Assembly: GCF_008386695.1 (NCBI RefSeq)
Contig: NZ_VUOC01000001.1
Location: 1,152,347 to 1,216,346, forward strand
DNA: 64,000 nt
Reading direction: 5' to 3'
Source: Chitinophaga agrisoli
GTDB lineage: Bacteria; Bacteroidota; Bacteroidia; Chitinophagales; Chitinophagaceae
The translations under genes were made by a program, and so were the position numbers. This document shows positions 50,883 to 60,096 of the stretch, piece by piece (positions within the stretch are counted from its first letter, which is position 1; every line of letters starts with the position of its first letter). Below the pieces are notes generated by a model. The model ran no database searches, was not told the origin of the DNA, and saw only the letters and a list, made by a program, of their open reading frames with translations.

Positions 50883-53800
50883 TCACATACTCCTCCTGTA
50901 CTGCCCGCCCACTTCGTACAATGCATGCGTGATCTGTCCCAGGGAACAATGTTTCACCGTCTCCATCAGCTCCGCAAACAGGTTACCGTTATTGATAGCC
51001 ACTTGCTGCAGTTGCTTCAACGCTGCGCTGCTTTTGGCCGCATGCCGTTCCTGGAAGGCTTGCAAAGTAGTGATCTGGAACTCTTTCTCCGCAGTGGTAG
51101 AGCGTATCACTTCTGCGGGTATGATAGTAGGAGAACCGTTTTTATTCAGGAAAGTATTTACGCCTACGATAGGGAATTTGCCTTCGTGTTTTAAGGATTC
51201 ATAATACAGGCTTTCTTCCTGGATCTTATTACGCTGGTACATCCGCTCCATAGCGCCCAGCACACCGCCGCGCTCTGTAATGCGGTCAAACTCCAGTAGC
51301 ACCGCTTCTTCTACCAGGTCTGCCAGCTCTTCTATAAAGAATGATCCCTGTATGGGGTTCTCATTCTTAGCGGTGCCCAATTCCTGGTTGATGATCAGCT
51401 GAATGGCCATAGCCCGGCGTACGCTTTCTTCCGTGGGCGTAGTGATAGCCTCGTCATAGGCATTTGTATGCAGGGAGTTACAGTTATCGTAAATAGCGTA
51501 CAGCGCCTGCAGCGTGGTGCGGATATCGTTAAAATCTATCTCCTGCGCATGCAGGCTGCGCCCGGAGGTTTGTATATGGTATTTCAGCTTCTGTGAGCGG
51601 TCATTGCCTTTGTATCTATACTTAATGGCTTTGGCCCAGATACGGCGGGCTACGCGGCCTATTACGGCATACTCAGGGTCCATACCGTTGCTGAAGAAGA
51701 AGGAGAGGTTGGGCGCAAAATCATCTATCTGCATGCCCCGGCTCAGGTAATACTCCACATAAGTAAAACCGTTGGCCAGCGTAAAGGCCAGCTGGGTAAT
51801 GGGGTTGGCCCCGGCTTCTGCAATATGGTAACCGGATATACTTACGGAGTAAAAATTGCGTACCTGCTGCCCAATGAAATATTCCTGCACATCCCCCATC
51901 AGCTTCAATGCAAATTCTGTGGAGAAGATACAGGTGTTCTGCGCCTGATCTTCTTTTAAGATATCTGCCTGCACGGTGCCGCGTACCGTGCTTAAAGCAT
52001 GGGCTTTTATCTTTTCATATACTGCCGGCTCCAGCACTTCATCGCCGGCAATGCCTAACAATTGCAGGCCCAGGCCATCATTGCCTTTTGGCAGATCGCC
52101 GTTATAATGCGGCAGGGGATAGGCCTTGAATTTCTCTTTGATACGTGCCTGTACCTGCTCCGTTAACCCGTTTTCTGCAATGTATTTTTCACACTGCTGA
52201 TCAATGGCGGCATTCATAAAGAACGCCAGTATGATAGGCGCCGGTCCGTTGATCGTCATGGATACGGAGGTCTTGGGATCGCAGAGGTCAAAGCCGCTGT
52301 ATAACTTCTTGGCGTCATCCACCGTAGCGATGCTTACGCCGGAGTTGCCCACCTTACCATAGATATCCGGCCGGTAGGCAGGATCCTCCCCGTACAGCGT
52401 AACGCTGTCAAACGCGGTGCTCAGTCGTTTTGCCGGCTGGTCCAGGGATACATAGTGGAAACGTTTATTGGTGCGTTCCGGTCCGCCTTCTCCGGCAAAC
52501 ATACGGGTAGGGTCTTCGCCCTCCCGTTTCAGCGGAAATACGCCGGCGGCATAAGGGAACTCGCCCGGCAGGTTTTCCGTTAGCTGCCAGCGCAGTATAT
52601 CGCCCCAGTCCTTATACTGTGGCAGGCTTACCTTGGGTATGCGGGAGTGGGAGAGGCTTTCTGTAAACAAAGGCAGTTTGATCACTTTATTCCTTACCTG
52701 GAACTCATAGTGGTCTGCCTTGTATTGTTGCTGCAGCGCCGGCCACTTGCTGATCAGCTGCTGACAGGAGGCGTGGAGTTGTTGCTGCAGGTGTTGCTGA
52801 ATATTAAGCAGCTCTTCCTTGCCTTTCAGGTCTTTAATGGCCAGCACGCCTTCCAGCTGATAGAGCTGGCTGGCCAGGGCGCATTGCTCATTTACCCATT
52901 TGCCGTAATCATGTATCGCTTCTGTGATCTCTGAAAGATAGCGTACGCGGGCCGGCGGAATGATCTGCGATTTAGTGGTGGTATCCTTGGGGCGCTCATG
53001 GGCAAGCGTACCAAAGGTGATGCCTTTCTTCTCTTCGATCACATGCATCACCTTTTCAAACAGCTGGTTGATACCCGCGTCATTGAACTGGGAGGCAATG
53101 GTGCCTACTACCGGCAGGTCTTCGTCCCTAGCCGTCCACAGGCTGTGATTGCGTTTATACTGTTTGCGCACATCATGCAGAGCATCCAGTGCGCCGGCTT
53201 TATCAAATTTGTTAATGGCAATGGTATCCGCATAGTCCAGCATATTGATCTTCTCCAGCTGGGAAGCGGCGCCGTATTCCGGCGTCATTACATACAGGGA
53301 TACATCGCAATGATCAGTGATAGCGGTATCGCTTTGTCCAATGCCGGAGGTTTCCAGTATGATCAGGTCAAAGCCGGCATGTTTACAGATATCTACTGCT
53401 TCCTGTATATGTTCGCTGATGGCCTTATCGCTTTCGCGGGTGGCCAGGGAGCGCATATAAGCCCTGGGGTGGTGGATGGAGTTCATGCGGATGCGGTCGC
53501 CCAGCAGCGCGCCCCCGGTCTTTTTCTTGGAAGGGTCTACGGATATAACGGCTACGGTCTTATCCTCGAAATTATGCAGGAACCGCCGTACCAGTTCATC
53601 CGTTACGCTGCTTTTGCCCGCGCCCCCAGTACCGGTAATACCCAGTACGGCCGTGTTGGCGGAGGCTTCTGGCGCCCATTCCGGCAACTGGTCATTTTCC
53701 GCAATGGTAATGGCCTGCGCAATGATCTTGTATTGTTTGTCCGCCAGTTTCTGCAGCTGCCCGTTCAACACAGGCACGGTCTGGAAATCGCACTGACGTA

Positions 53801-54206
53801 TTACATCTTCTATCATCCCCTCCAGTCCCATATGCCGGCCATCGTCCGGGGAGTACAGGCGGGTAATGCCATAGGCATGCAGCTCTTCTATTTCAGTGGG
53901 CAGTATGGTGCCGCCGCCGCCGCCAAAGATCTTAATATGCCCGCAGCTTTTTTCCTGCAGCAGGTCATACATGTATTTAAAGAATTCTACGTGGCCGCCC
54001 TGGTAAGAGGTGATGGCAATGCCCTGGGCGTCTTCCTGTATGGCGCAGTCCACGATCTCTGCCGCGGAGCGGTTATGCCCCAGGTGTATCACTTCGGCGC
54101 CTTTGGATTGCATAATGCGCCGCATGATGTTAATGGCCGCATCATGGCCGTCAAATAAGGAAGCTGCTGTTACGATCCGTACTTTATGTTGTGGTGTATA
54201 AGACAT
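50883..54206 (-). CDS. icmF: Fused isobutyryl-CoA mutase (IcmF type)
   Basis: 1107 residues from the ATG at 54206 (MSYTPQHK); a longer frame from 54293 adds an unlikely stretch. Domains in order: B12-binding domain (about 8-135) with the base-off motif [10 protein letters not shown]; a G-protein chaperone (about 185-470) with P-loop [24 protein letters not shown] and [10 protein letters not shown]; and the acyl-CoA mutase TIM barrel (about 540-1107; [38 protein letters not shown]). The B12-domain / GTPase / mutase order is diagnostic of IcmF, which interconverts isobutyryl- and n-butyryl-CoA and related pairs using adenosylcobalamin. It stands alone here. Confidence 0.93.
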   Translation of the reverse strand: MSYTPQHKVRIVTAASLFDGHDAAINIMRRIMQSKGAEVIHLGHNRSAAEIVDCAIQEDAQGIAITSYQGGHVEFFKYMYDLLQEKSCGHIKIFGGGGGTILPTEIEELHAYGITRLYSPDDGRHMGLEGMIEDVIRQCDFQTVPVLNGQLQKLADKQYKIIAQAITIAENDQLPEWAPEASANTAVLGITGTGGAGKSSVTDELVRRFLHNFEDKTVAVISVDPSKKKTGGALLGDRIRMNSIHHPRAYMRSLATRESDKAISEHIQEAVDICKHAGFDLIILETSGIGQSDTAITDHCDVSLYVMTPEYGAASQLEKINMLDYADTIAINKFDKAGALDALHDVRKQYKRNHSLWTARDEDLPVVGTIASQFNDAGINQLFEKVMHVIEEKKGITFGTLAHERPKDTTTKSQIIPPARVRYLSEITEAIHDYGKWVNEQCALASQLYQLEGVLAIKDLKGKEELLNIQQHLQQQLHASCQQLISKWPALQQQYKADHYEFQVRNKVIKLPLFTESLSHSRIPKVSLPQYKDWGDILRWQLTENLPGEFPYAAGVFPLKREGEDPTRMFAGEGGPERTNKRFHYVSLDQPAKRLSTAFDSVTLYGEDPAYRPDIYGKVGNSGVSIATVDDAKKLYSGFDLCDPKTSVSMTINGPAPIILAFFMNAAIDQQCEKYIAENGLTEQVQARIKEKFKAYPLPHYNGDLPKGNDGLGLQLLGIAGDEVLEPAVYEKIKAHALSTVRGTVQADILKEDQAQNTCIFSTEFALKLMGDVQEYFIGQQVRNFYSVSISGYHIAEAGANPITQLAFTLANGFTYVEYYLSRGMQIDDFAPNLSFFFSNGMDPEYAVIGRVARRIWAKAIKYRYKGNDRSQKLKYHIQTSGRSLHAQEIDFNDIRTTLQALYAIYDNCNSLHTNAYDEAITTPTEESVRRAMAIQLIINQELGTAKNENPIQGSFFIEELADLVEEAVLLEFDRITERGGVLGAMERMYQRNKIQEESLYYESLKHEGKFPIVGVNTFLNKNGSPTIIPAEVIRSTTAEKEFQITTLQAFQERHAAKSSAALKQLQQVAINNGNLFAELMETVKHCSLGQITHALYEVGGQYRRSM

Positions 54207-54386
54207 AATATCAGTTTTCCGGTAAGCCCTATGGCCTACCCTGCAAGGTACGAAAATAGGTACTGCCCGGCTTTCAGTAAGACCGGGCAGCAATAATTAG
54301 AGGATGTTAAAGAGGGCTATGCAGCTATTGCAAATTATTTAACAGGAACTAAGAATGGTTGGATAAATATCCAGGTAAAGGCCCCT

Positions 54387-56750
54387 TTATTCCGACCGGA
54401 GGCTCTTTACCGGGTCCAGGAACGCGGCTTTAATACTCTGCAGGCTTACCGTCAGCAAGGCAATACCAATGGTCACCGCCCCGGCCATCGCCAGCATCCA
54501 CCATTCCATATGGATCTTATAGGCAAAATCCTGTAGCCAGTGGCTCATTGTCCACCAGGCAACCGGGAAAGCGATCAGCATGCCCAGCAGTACCGGTTGC
54601 AGGAAATTACCGGCCAGCAGGGTAACGATATTAGCTTCCGTAGCCCCCAGCACCTTTCGCACGCCTATCTCCTTAGTGCGTTGTGCGGCGGAGAAAGTGG
54701 CCAGTCCAAACAGCCCCAGGCACGAAATAAAGATCGCCAGCAGGGCAAAATAGTTGGTCAGCGTGCTTACGATCTGTTCGCTTTTATAGAGTTTATTATA
54801 CGCTTCGTCAGAGAACTGGTAGCTGAAAGGAAAAGTAGGATTCAGCGTTTTGCATAGTTTCTCCAAACCGGCAATAGCGGTGGCCGTTCTGCCGGCAGCT
54901 GTGCGCACCAGTATGGTGCCCCATTTCTGGTTTTCATCAAACCGGATCACCAGCGGCTCTATGGCCTCATGCATGGAGGTGAAATGAAAGTCTTTCAGTA
55001 CGCCTATAATGATCCCGTCTTTACCGTCTAAAGAGAACGGCTGCCCTACCGGATTTTCATATCCGGTTACTGCTACCGCGGCTTCATTTAGCAGGTACCC
55101 TGCCGTGTCCGTGCCAAATGTTTTGGTAAAATCGCGCCCATCCTTTAACCGCAGGTGCAGCGTTTGTACAAAATCATATCCTACCGCCGCATCCGCAAAG
55201 GATACCGTAAGGTTGGGATCTTTACCTGCCCAGTGCATACCGTTTTTATGATGGCCTATTACCGTAGGTGTTTCCTTCATCTTGGTAATGCTTACAATGC
55301 CCGGCAGGTTAGCTGCTTCCGCTTTGAACAACGGGTATTTGGAGATCAATTCCCCTTCCAGCGGAATGTATACCAGGTTCTCCCGGTTATAGCCCAGGTT
55401 TTTGTTTTGCACGTACTGCATCTGTTGGTATATAACGATCATACCAACAATGAGGATGATGGACAACGCAAACTGGAATACCACCAGGCCTTTCCTGAAA
55501 TAAACCCCGCCTTTGCTGAAGCGCAGCGTGCCTTTCAGTACCCGTATGGGATGCAGGGATGACAGGAATAGCGCCGGATAGCTGCCTGCTATAAACCCGG
55601 TTAGCAATAACAGCCCAATGAGCACGCCCCAGAAAGCAGGCTGTCCCACAGGTAACAAAAGCTGTTTGCCGGTAAGTTGGTTAAAGGCAGGCAAAGACAG
55701 CGCTACCAGTAGAAAGGCAATGAGCATGGCAAACGAGGTGAGTAGCAACGCCTCCCCAATAAACTGCCCTATGAGCATGCCGCGGCCTGCGCCCACTACT
55801 TTGCGTACGCCTACCTCCCGGGCCCTTTCTGTAGAGCGGGCGGTAGACAGGTTCATGAAATTGATACACGCTATCAGCAGCACAAACACGGCTAATATGC
55901 TAAAAAGACGTACGTATTCAATACGTCCGCCGGCGGGGATGCCTTCTTTAAAAGTAGCATGCAGGTATTGATCGCCATAGGGCTGCAGGCCCAGTTCCGT
56001 AAAATAGGCTGGGTCTTTATCCCGGTAGTGGTAAATGAAGTCTTTTATCCGCCGCCCCACCTTATCCGCATCAGCCGTGGGCTGCAGCTGGATAAAAGTA
56101 TGCGGGCTGGTACTGGTCCAGGTCTTTGCCCAGGCATTATCCCGGGTAAAATCTTCCCAGTTGCGGAGGTAATCAAACTGGCGGGAGGAGTTGGCGGGTA
56201 TCTCAAATACCGCTGTTACCAGCAGGTCTTCTTTGTTCTCATAGCGGATAGTTTTGCCCATGGCCTGTTCAACACTGCCAAAGAACAGGTTGGCCATCTT
56301 ACGGGAAATAGCAATACCACCGGGTTTGCTTAGCGCTGTTTGGGCATCGCCCTGTAACAGGGGATAGCTGAACATGCGGAAAAAATCGGCCCCGGCATAA
56401 GCGCCTTCCTGTTTTATGGTCTTATCCCCCGCCTGGAACACCAGTGGCGGATATTGCTCAAACCCTGCGGCATACTGTATTTCCGGGATCTCTTTTTTTA
56501 ACCCGGCAGCCAGCGGCCCTTGCGTAAGATAACCGCCATCTGTCTGGCCTTCGTGATGCAGCTGCTCATATACCTGGTACAGCTGTGCGCCATTTGCATG
56601 AAATTTATCCACGCTGCGCTCGTCCTGTACCCATAGTATGATCAGCAGGCTGCAGGCCATACCCAGCGCCATTCCCAGTATGTTAATGGCGGAAAATGCT
56701 TTGCTGCGGATAAGGTTACGCCAGGCAGCTTTGAAATAGTTCTTTATCAT
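54387..56750 (-). CDS. MacB/FtsX-type ABC transporter permease, without ATPase
   Basis: 787 residues. First helix SAINILGMALGMACSLLIIL, then a periplasmic MacB core domain (about 45-260) and a triple-helix FtsX block (AVFVLLIACINFMNLSTARS, TERAREVGVRKVVGAGRGML). After a second periplasmic domain (about 450-640) the C-terminal FtsX block repeats the pattern (AIFISCLGLFGLATFSAAQR, TKEIGVRKVLGATEANIVTL). The two-block layout is the Bacteroidota-expanded permease family that acts in lipoprotein or small-molecule export. It has no ATPase gene next to it. It follows its paralogue by 29 bp, so it is co-transcribed. No stress or peptide-sensing gene is near. Confidence 0.88.
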   Translation of the reverse strand: MIKNYFKAAWRNLIRSKAFSAINILGMALGMACSLLIILWVQDERSVDKFHANGAQLYQVYEQLHHEGQTDGGYLTQGPLAAGLKKEIPEIQYAAGFEQYPPLVFQAGDKTIKQEGAYAGADFFRMFSYPLLQGDAQTALSKPGGIAISRKMANLFFGSVEQAMGKTIRYENKEDLLVTAVFEIPANSSRQFDYLRNWEDFTRDNAWAKTWTSTSPHTFIQLQPTADADKVGRRIKDFIYHYRDKDPAYFTELGLQPYGDQYLHATFKEGIPAGGRIEYVRLFSILAVFVLLIACINFMNLSTARSTERAREVGVRKVVGAGRGMLIGQFIGEALLLTSFAMLIAFLLVALSLPAFNQLTGKQLLLPVGQPAFWGVLIGLLLLTGFIAGSYPALFLSSLHPIRVLKGTLRFSKGGVYFRKGLVVFQFALSIILIVGMIVIYQQMQYVQNKNLGYNRENLVYIPLEGELISKYPLFKAEAANLPGIVSITKMKETPTVIGHHKNGMHWAGKDPNLTVSFADAAVGYDFVQTLHLRLKDGRDFTKTFGTDTAGYLLNEAAVAVTGYENPVGQPFSLDGKDGIIIGVLKDFHFTSMHEAIEPLVIRFDENQKWGTILVRTAAGRTATAIAGLEKLCKTLNPTFPFSYQFSDEAYNKLYKSEQIVSTLTNYFALLAIFISCLGLFGLATFSAAQRTKEIGVRKVLGATEANIVTLLAGNFLQPVLLGMLIAFPVAWWTMSHWLQDFAYKIHMEWWMLAMAGAVTIGIALLTVSLQSIKAAFLDPVKSLRSE

Positions 56751-56779
56751 GAAATATGTTTAGTAGCGCTATCAAAATA

Positions 56780-59188
56780 TTACTCCATCTTCAGGCTTTT
56801 CACCGGGTTCATAAAGGCCGCTTTCATAGCCTGTACGCCCACGGTGAGCATGGCCACCAGTATGGCCAGTATGCCTGATAATGCAAAGATCCAGATATCA
56901 ATATGGATGCGGTAGGCAAACCCATTCAGCCAGCGGCTCATGGTCCACCAGGCCAGCGGCCAGGAAAGCAAGGTAGCGATGAGCACCAGCAGCATAAAAT
57001 TGCCGGACAACAGCACCGTTACATTGTACGTAGAAGCGCCCAGTACCTTGCGGATGCCCACTTCCTTAACACGCAGCTGGGCGGCGTAGGCAGACAGTCC
57101 AAACAATCCCAGGCAGGAAACAAAGATGGCAAAAAAGGAAAACGCTTTGAATAGCTGCATCATCCGGTTCTCCGGCGCGTACAGCAGGTTTAGTTTATCA
57201 TCCATAAATGCATAGCTGAATACAGCTGTAGGCGACTGTGCTTTCATCCTCGATTCCAGGAATTGGAGGGTTTGTTGTGAATGTCCGGCTTTTGCCTTTA
57301 CCAGCAGATAGTTGCAGTAGAATGGTTTGTATTGTATCACCAGGGGTTCTATAGCGGCGTGTAGTGATGCAAAGTTGAAGTCTTTGATAAGACCCACTAC
57401 CGTGCCGGTGTCCTTATCCAGTACATATGTTTTACCAATGGGGTCTCTAAAACCAAAGGCTTTCACCGCTGCTTCATTAAGGATAAACTCATGATGTTTA
57501 ATCTCCGGGAATTGGCTCCTGAAATCCCTGCCGGCCAATAAAGGGATCTGCAGGGTGGCCAGCAGTTTTTCATCACTCCACATGGCACGGATAGAGGGCG
57601 TTTCTTCCCCGGGAGGTGAGCTTAAGGGATAAAAAGGCTGCATAGGAAACCGTTCTCCCGGTAATGTAGATACTGTTGCGTAATTGGAGATGGCGGTGTT
57701 TTGATCCATATCATGGATCAGTGTGCCAAAATGCTCCCACGAATTACCATACATGGTAACGGCTATCTGTTGCTCTTTATCAAACCCCAGGTTTTTATTA
57801 TGGAATAATCGCATTTGCTGGTACATGACCAGCGCGCTGAAGATCATAAATACAGAGATGGCAAACTGGAAAATGATCAACCCTTTTCTTACGGTATACA
57901 CCGGCGAGCTAACGTTGCGCTTGCCCTTCAGGGCCGGCACCGGTTTAAAGCCGGTCACAAACCACGCGGGGTATGCGCTGGCCAGCAGACCTATTACCGC
58001 TACCAGCAGCAATAAAATGCCCAGGTTGGGGACACTGACCAGCTGCTCAAAATGCAGCTGTTTGCTGCTCAGGTTATTATAAAAAGGCAGCACAGCGGCA
58101 AAGAGCACCAGCGCCAGTGTAGCGGCTGCCAGGGTAATGACAAAGGATTCGCCCAGGAACTGCCGCAGCAGCTGCGGCCGCGATGCGCCTATCACCTTGC
58201 GCAGCCCTATCTCCTTCATCCGGTTAAAGGCTTGGGCGGTAGAGATATTGATGAAATTCACGGCTGCTATCAGCAGTATGAACAATGCAGCTACGGAAAA
58301 TATGTATACATAGGTGATGTCACTATTGGGGCTTAGCTCTTTCTCCATATGGGAGTGGAGATGTATATCCGTAATAGGGAAAAGGTGAAGCCTGCGGTTG
58401 GCCAGCGCCTCATGCGCTGTTTCGCCGGCGCCGCCATAATACTGCACTATGAACCGGGGCAGCTTAGCCTCCACCACGCTCTTTGACTGGGGCTTATTTA
58501 ACAGCACATAGGTATAGAGCGCATTCCAGGTGCGCCTTTCCAATGAAACCGGGTCTACGTAATGCTGGATGGTGCTCCAGGAAAGCAGGTAGTCAAATTC
58601 CATATGGGTGGGAAACGCCGGCTTTCTTATCACGCCGGTTACCTTTAGCGGTAAAGGGCCTGCCTCGTCTACGATCACCTTACCCAGCGGATCTTCCTGG
58701 CCAAAATATTTGCGGGCCATCTCCTCTGTGACCACAATGGCATCTGTTGCTGTTAGCGCAGTGGCAGCATCGCCTTTAATAAAATTAAGGTCAAAAGTGC
58801 GGGTAACACTGGGGTCAACAAGGAAACCGCCTTTTTCCTCAAAGCGTTTTGCCTCCCCGTTGGAGGGGGTGTAACTTAATACCTGCCTGGCATAACGGTA
58901 AAAGCGGGTCACTTCTGTTATTTCCGGGATGGTCTGCGCCATCTGTAAACCCATAGTGGGGGCGGTGGCTGCCCATTGCCGGGTATCATCCCCCAAACCT
59001 TCCGTTGTTACGCGGAAGAGGCGGTCTGCTTTGCTGTACCCTTTATCATACCGCAGCTCTTCCTTTACATGGAATATGATCAGCAGCGCACACATCAGGC
59101 CCACAGCCAGCCCCAGTATGTTGATGGCAGAGAAGAGTGTATATTTCCGGAGATTGCGCCAGGCAATCCTGAGATAACTTACTAGCAT
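56780..59188 (-). CDS. MacB/FtsX-type ABC transporter permease, paralogue
   Basis: 802 residues, same two-block organisation: FSAINILGLAVGLMCALLII, then VAALFILLIAAVNFINISTA with EIGLRKVIGASRPQLLRQFL; second half AIFVSCLGLFGLSAYAAQLR with KEVGIRKVLGASTYNVTVLL. Periplasmic domains lie at about 45-270 and 455-660. It is diverged from the next gene in the periplasmic parts but similar in the helices. It is preceded by the small secreted protein with a 10-bp gap, giving a three-gene unit. Its ATPase must come from elsewhere in the genome. Confidence 0.88.
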   Translation of the reverse strand: MLVSYLRIAWRNLRKYTLFSAINILGLAVGLMCALLIIFHVKEELRYDKGYSKADRLFRVTTEGLGDDTRQWAATAPTMGLQMAQTIPEITEVTRFYRYARQVLSYTPSNGEAKRFEEKGGFLVDPSVTRTFDLNFIKGDAATALTATDAIVVTEEMARKYFGQEDPLGKVIVDEAGPLPLKVTGVIRKPAFPTHMEFDYLLSWSTIQHYVDPVSLERRTWNALYTYVLLNKPQSKSVVEAKLPRFIVQYYGGAGETAHEALANRRLHLFPITDIHLHSHMEKELSPNSDITYVYIFSVAALFILLIAAVNFINISTAQAFNRMKEIGLRKVIGASRPQLLRQFLGESFVITLAAATLALVLFAAVLPFYNNLSSKQLHFEQLVSVPNLGILLLLVAVIGLLASAYPAWFVTGFKPVPALKGKRNVSSPVYTVRKGLIIFQFAISVFMIFSALVMYQQMRLFHNKNLGFDKEQQIAVTMYGNSWEHFGTLIHDMDQNTAISNYATVSTLPGERFPMQPFYPLSSPPGEETPSIRAMWSDEKLLATLQIPLLAGRDFRSQFPEIKHHEFILNEAAVKAFGFRDPIGKTYVLDKDTGTVVGLIKDFNFASLHAAIEPLVIQYKPFYCNYLLVKAKAGHSQQTLQFLESRMKAQSPTAVFSYAFMDDKLNLLYAPENRMMQLFKAFSFFAIFVSCLGLFGLSAYAAQLRVKEVGIRKVLGASTYNVTVLLSGNFMLLVLIATLLSWPLAWWTMSRWLNGFAYRIHIDIWIFALSGILAILVAMLTVGVQAMKAAFMNPVKSLKME

Positions 59189-59198
59189 AAACGGGTGT

Positions 59199-59828
59199 TT
59201 ATTCCGGGGTGATTGTAAGGTTCCGCCAGTTGCCGGCAGAATTATTGCCTACCCATAAACCCAGTTTGCCGCCGGCATGATGGCTAAGCTGTTGTACCTG
59301 CAGGCTGGGTGTAGGTTGATTATTTACAAATACCTGTACCGTAGGGCTGTTCACCACTATCCGTACCTGGAACCAGTCATCTGGCGCAGGGGGCGGTTCA
59401 ATAGGCTGTTCATACTGGTTGGGATGTTCTTCCCGCAGTTTAGGCCAGTCATAAGCGGGCAGCGAGATATATTGCACGCTATGGCTTTTCCGGGCGGGGT
59501 CCTGCGCACGGAAATTGAACGGACGGAAGTAAACCGCGTCATAGGTGGTATCATTCACGCCTTGAAAAGCAATCCCCACAAAACTCCGCTGCAATACATC
59601 CTTTCCTTTTACTTCAAAGCTGATAGTGCCCTTACGGAAGTTTATATGATGCAGCCAGGCAATACCGGGGTTCGGGCATTCACTCAGATGTAGCTCGCCC
59701 ATGGCGGGGTTATCTGCTGTCCGGTTCACCGCTGTTACTGCCTGTACAGAAAGATCAGCGTGTTGCTGGCTATAGCCTGGTAAGGAAAATAGCAGTATAG
59801 TAGCTGATATGTATAGGATTTTGCTCAT
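59199..59828 (-). CDS. Secreted protein with DUF1080/concanavalin-like beta-sandwich
   Basis: 209 residues. Signal peptide ILYISATILLFSLPGYSQQ. The rest resembles the glycan-binding or 3-keto-glycoside family fold: RKGTISFEVKGKDVLQRSFV, VGIAFQGVNDTTYDAVYFRP, WFQVRIVVNSPTVQVFVNNQ and GKLGLWVGNNSAGNWRNLTI. The WF/VRIVV and GLWVGN elements are typical of LamG/DUF1080 type domains. It is the first gene of the unit with the two permeases. No lipobox is present, so it is likely periplasmic. Function is unknown. Confidence 0.78.
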   Translation of the reverse strand: MSKILYISATILLFSLPGYSQQHADLSVQAVTAVNRTADNPAMGELHLSECPNPGIAWLHHINFRKGTISFEVKGKDVLQRSFVGIAFQGVNDTTYDAVYFRPFNFRAQDPARKSHSVQYISLPAYDWPKLREEHPNQYEQPIEPPPAPDDWFQVRIVVNSPTVQVFVNNQPTPSLQVQQLSHHAGGKLGLWVGNNSAGNWRNLTITPE

Positions 59829-60096
59829 CGTGGAATATTATATAGCGCTATTCCCTAAAGAAGGTGCCAATCCGTTTATGAACTGATGACCAGTTTATTA
59901 AGAGTGCGGTAAAATGTAATATGTCCGCTTTTGGCTAATAGTACTGTCCGGTTTTGAACATGGGTGTAAAGCGGAAACTGTATCCAAGCCGGTGGCTAAC
60001 CTTCCGCTGTGCTATACATCAGTTTCAACATTAACTTTCTATTACCTTTCCTCCTCCCACTCCCCATTTCCGCCACCACCTTTCTATTTTTATTGG

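Noticed and set aside
52998-54158. 386-codon ORF on the + strand opposite icmF
   Set aside because: Antisense shadow of the mutase gene, which has clear domains on the other strand.
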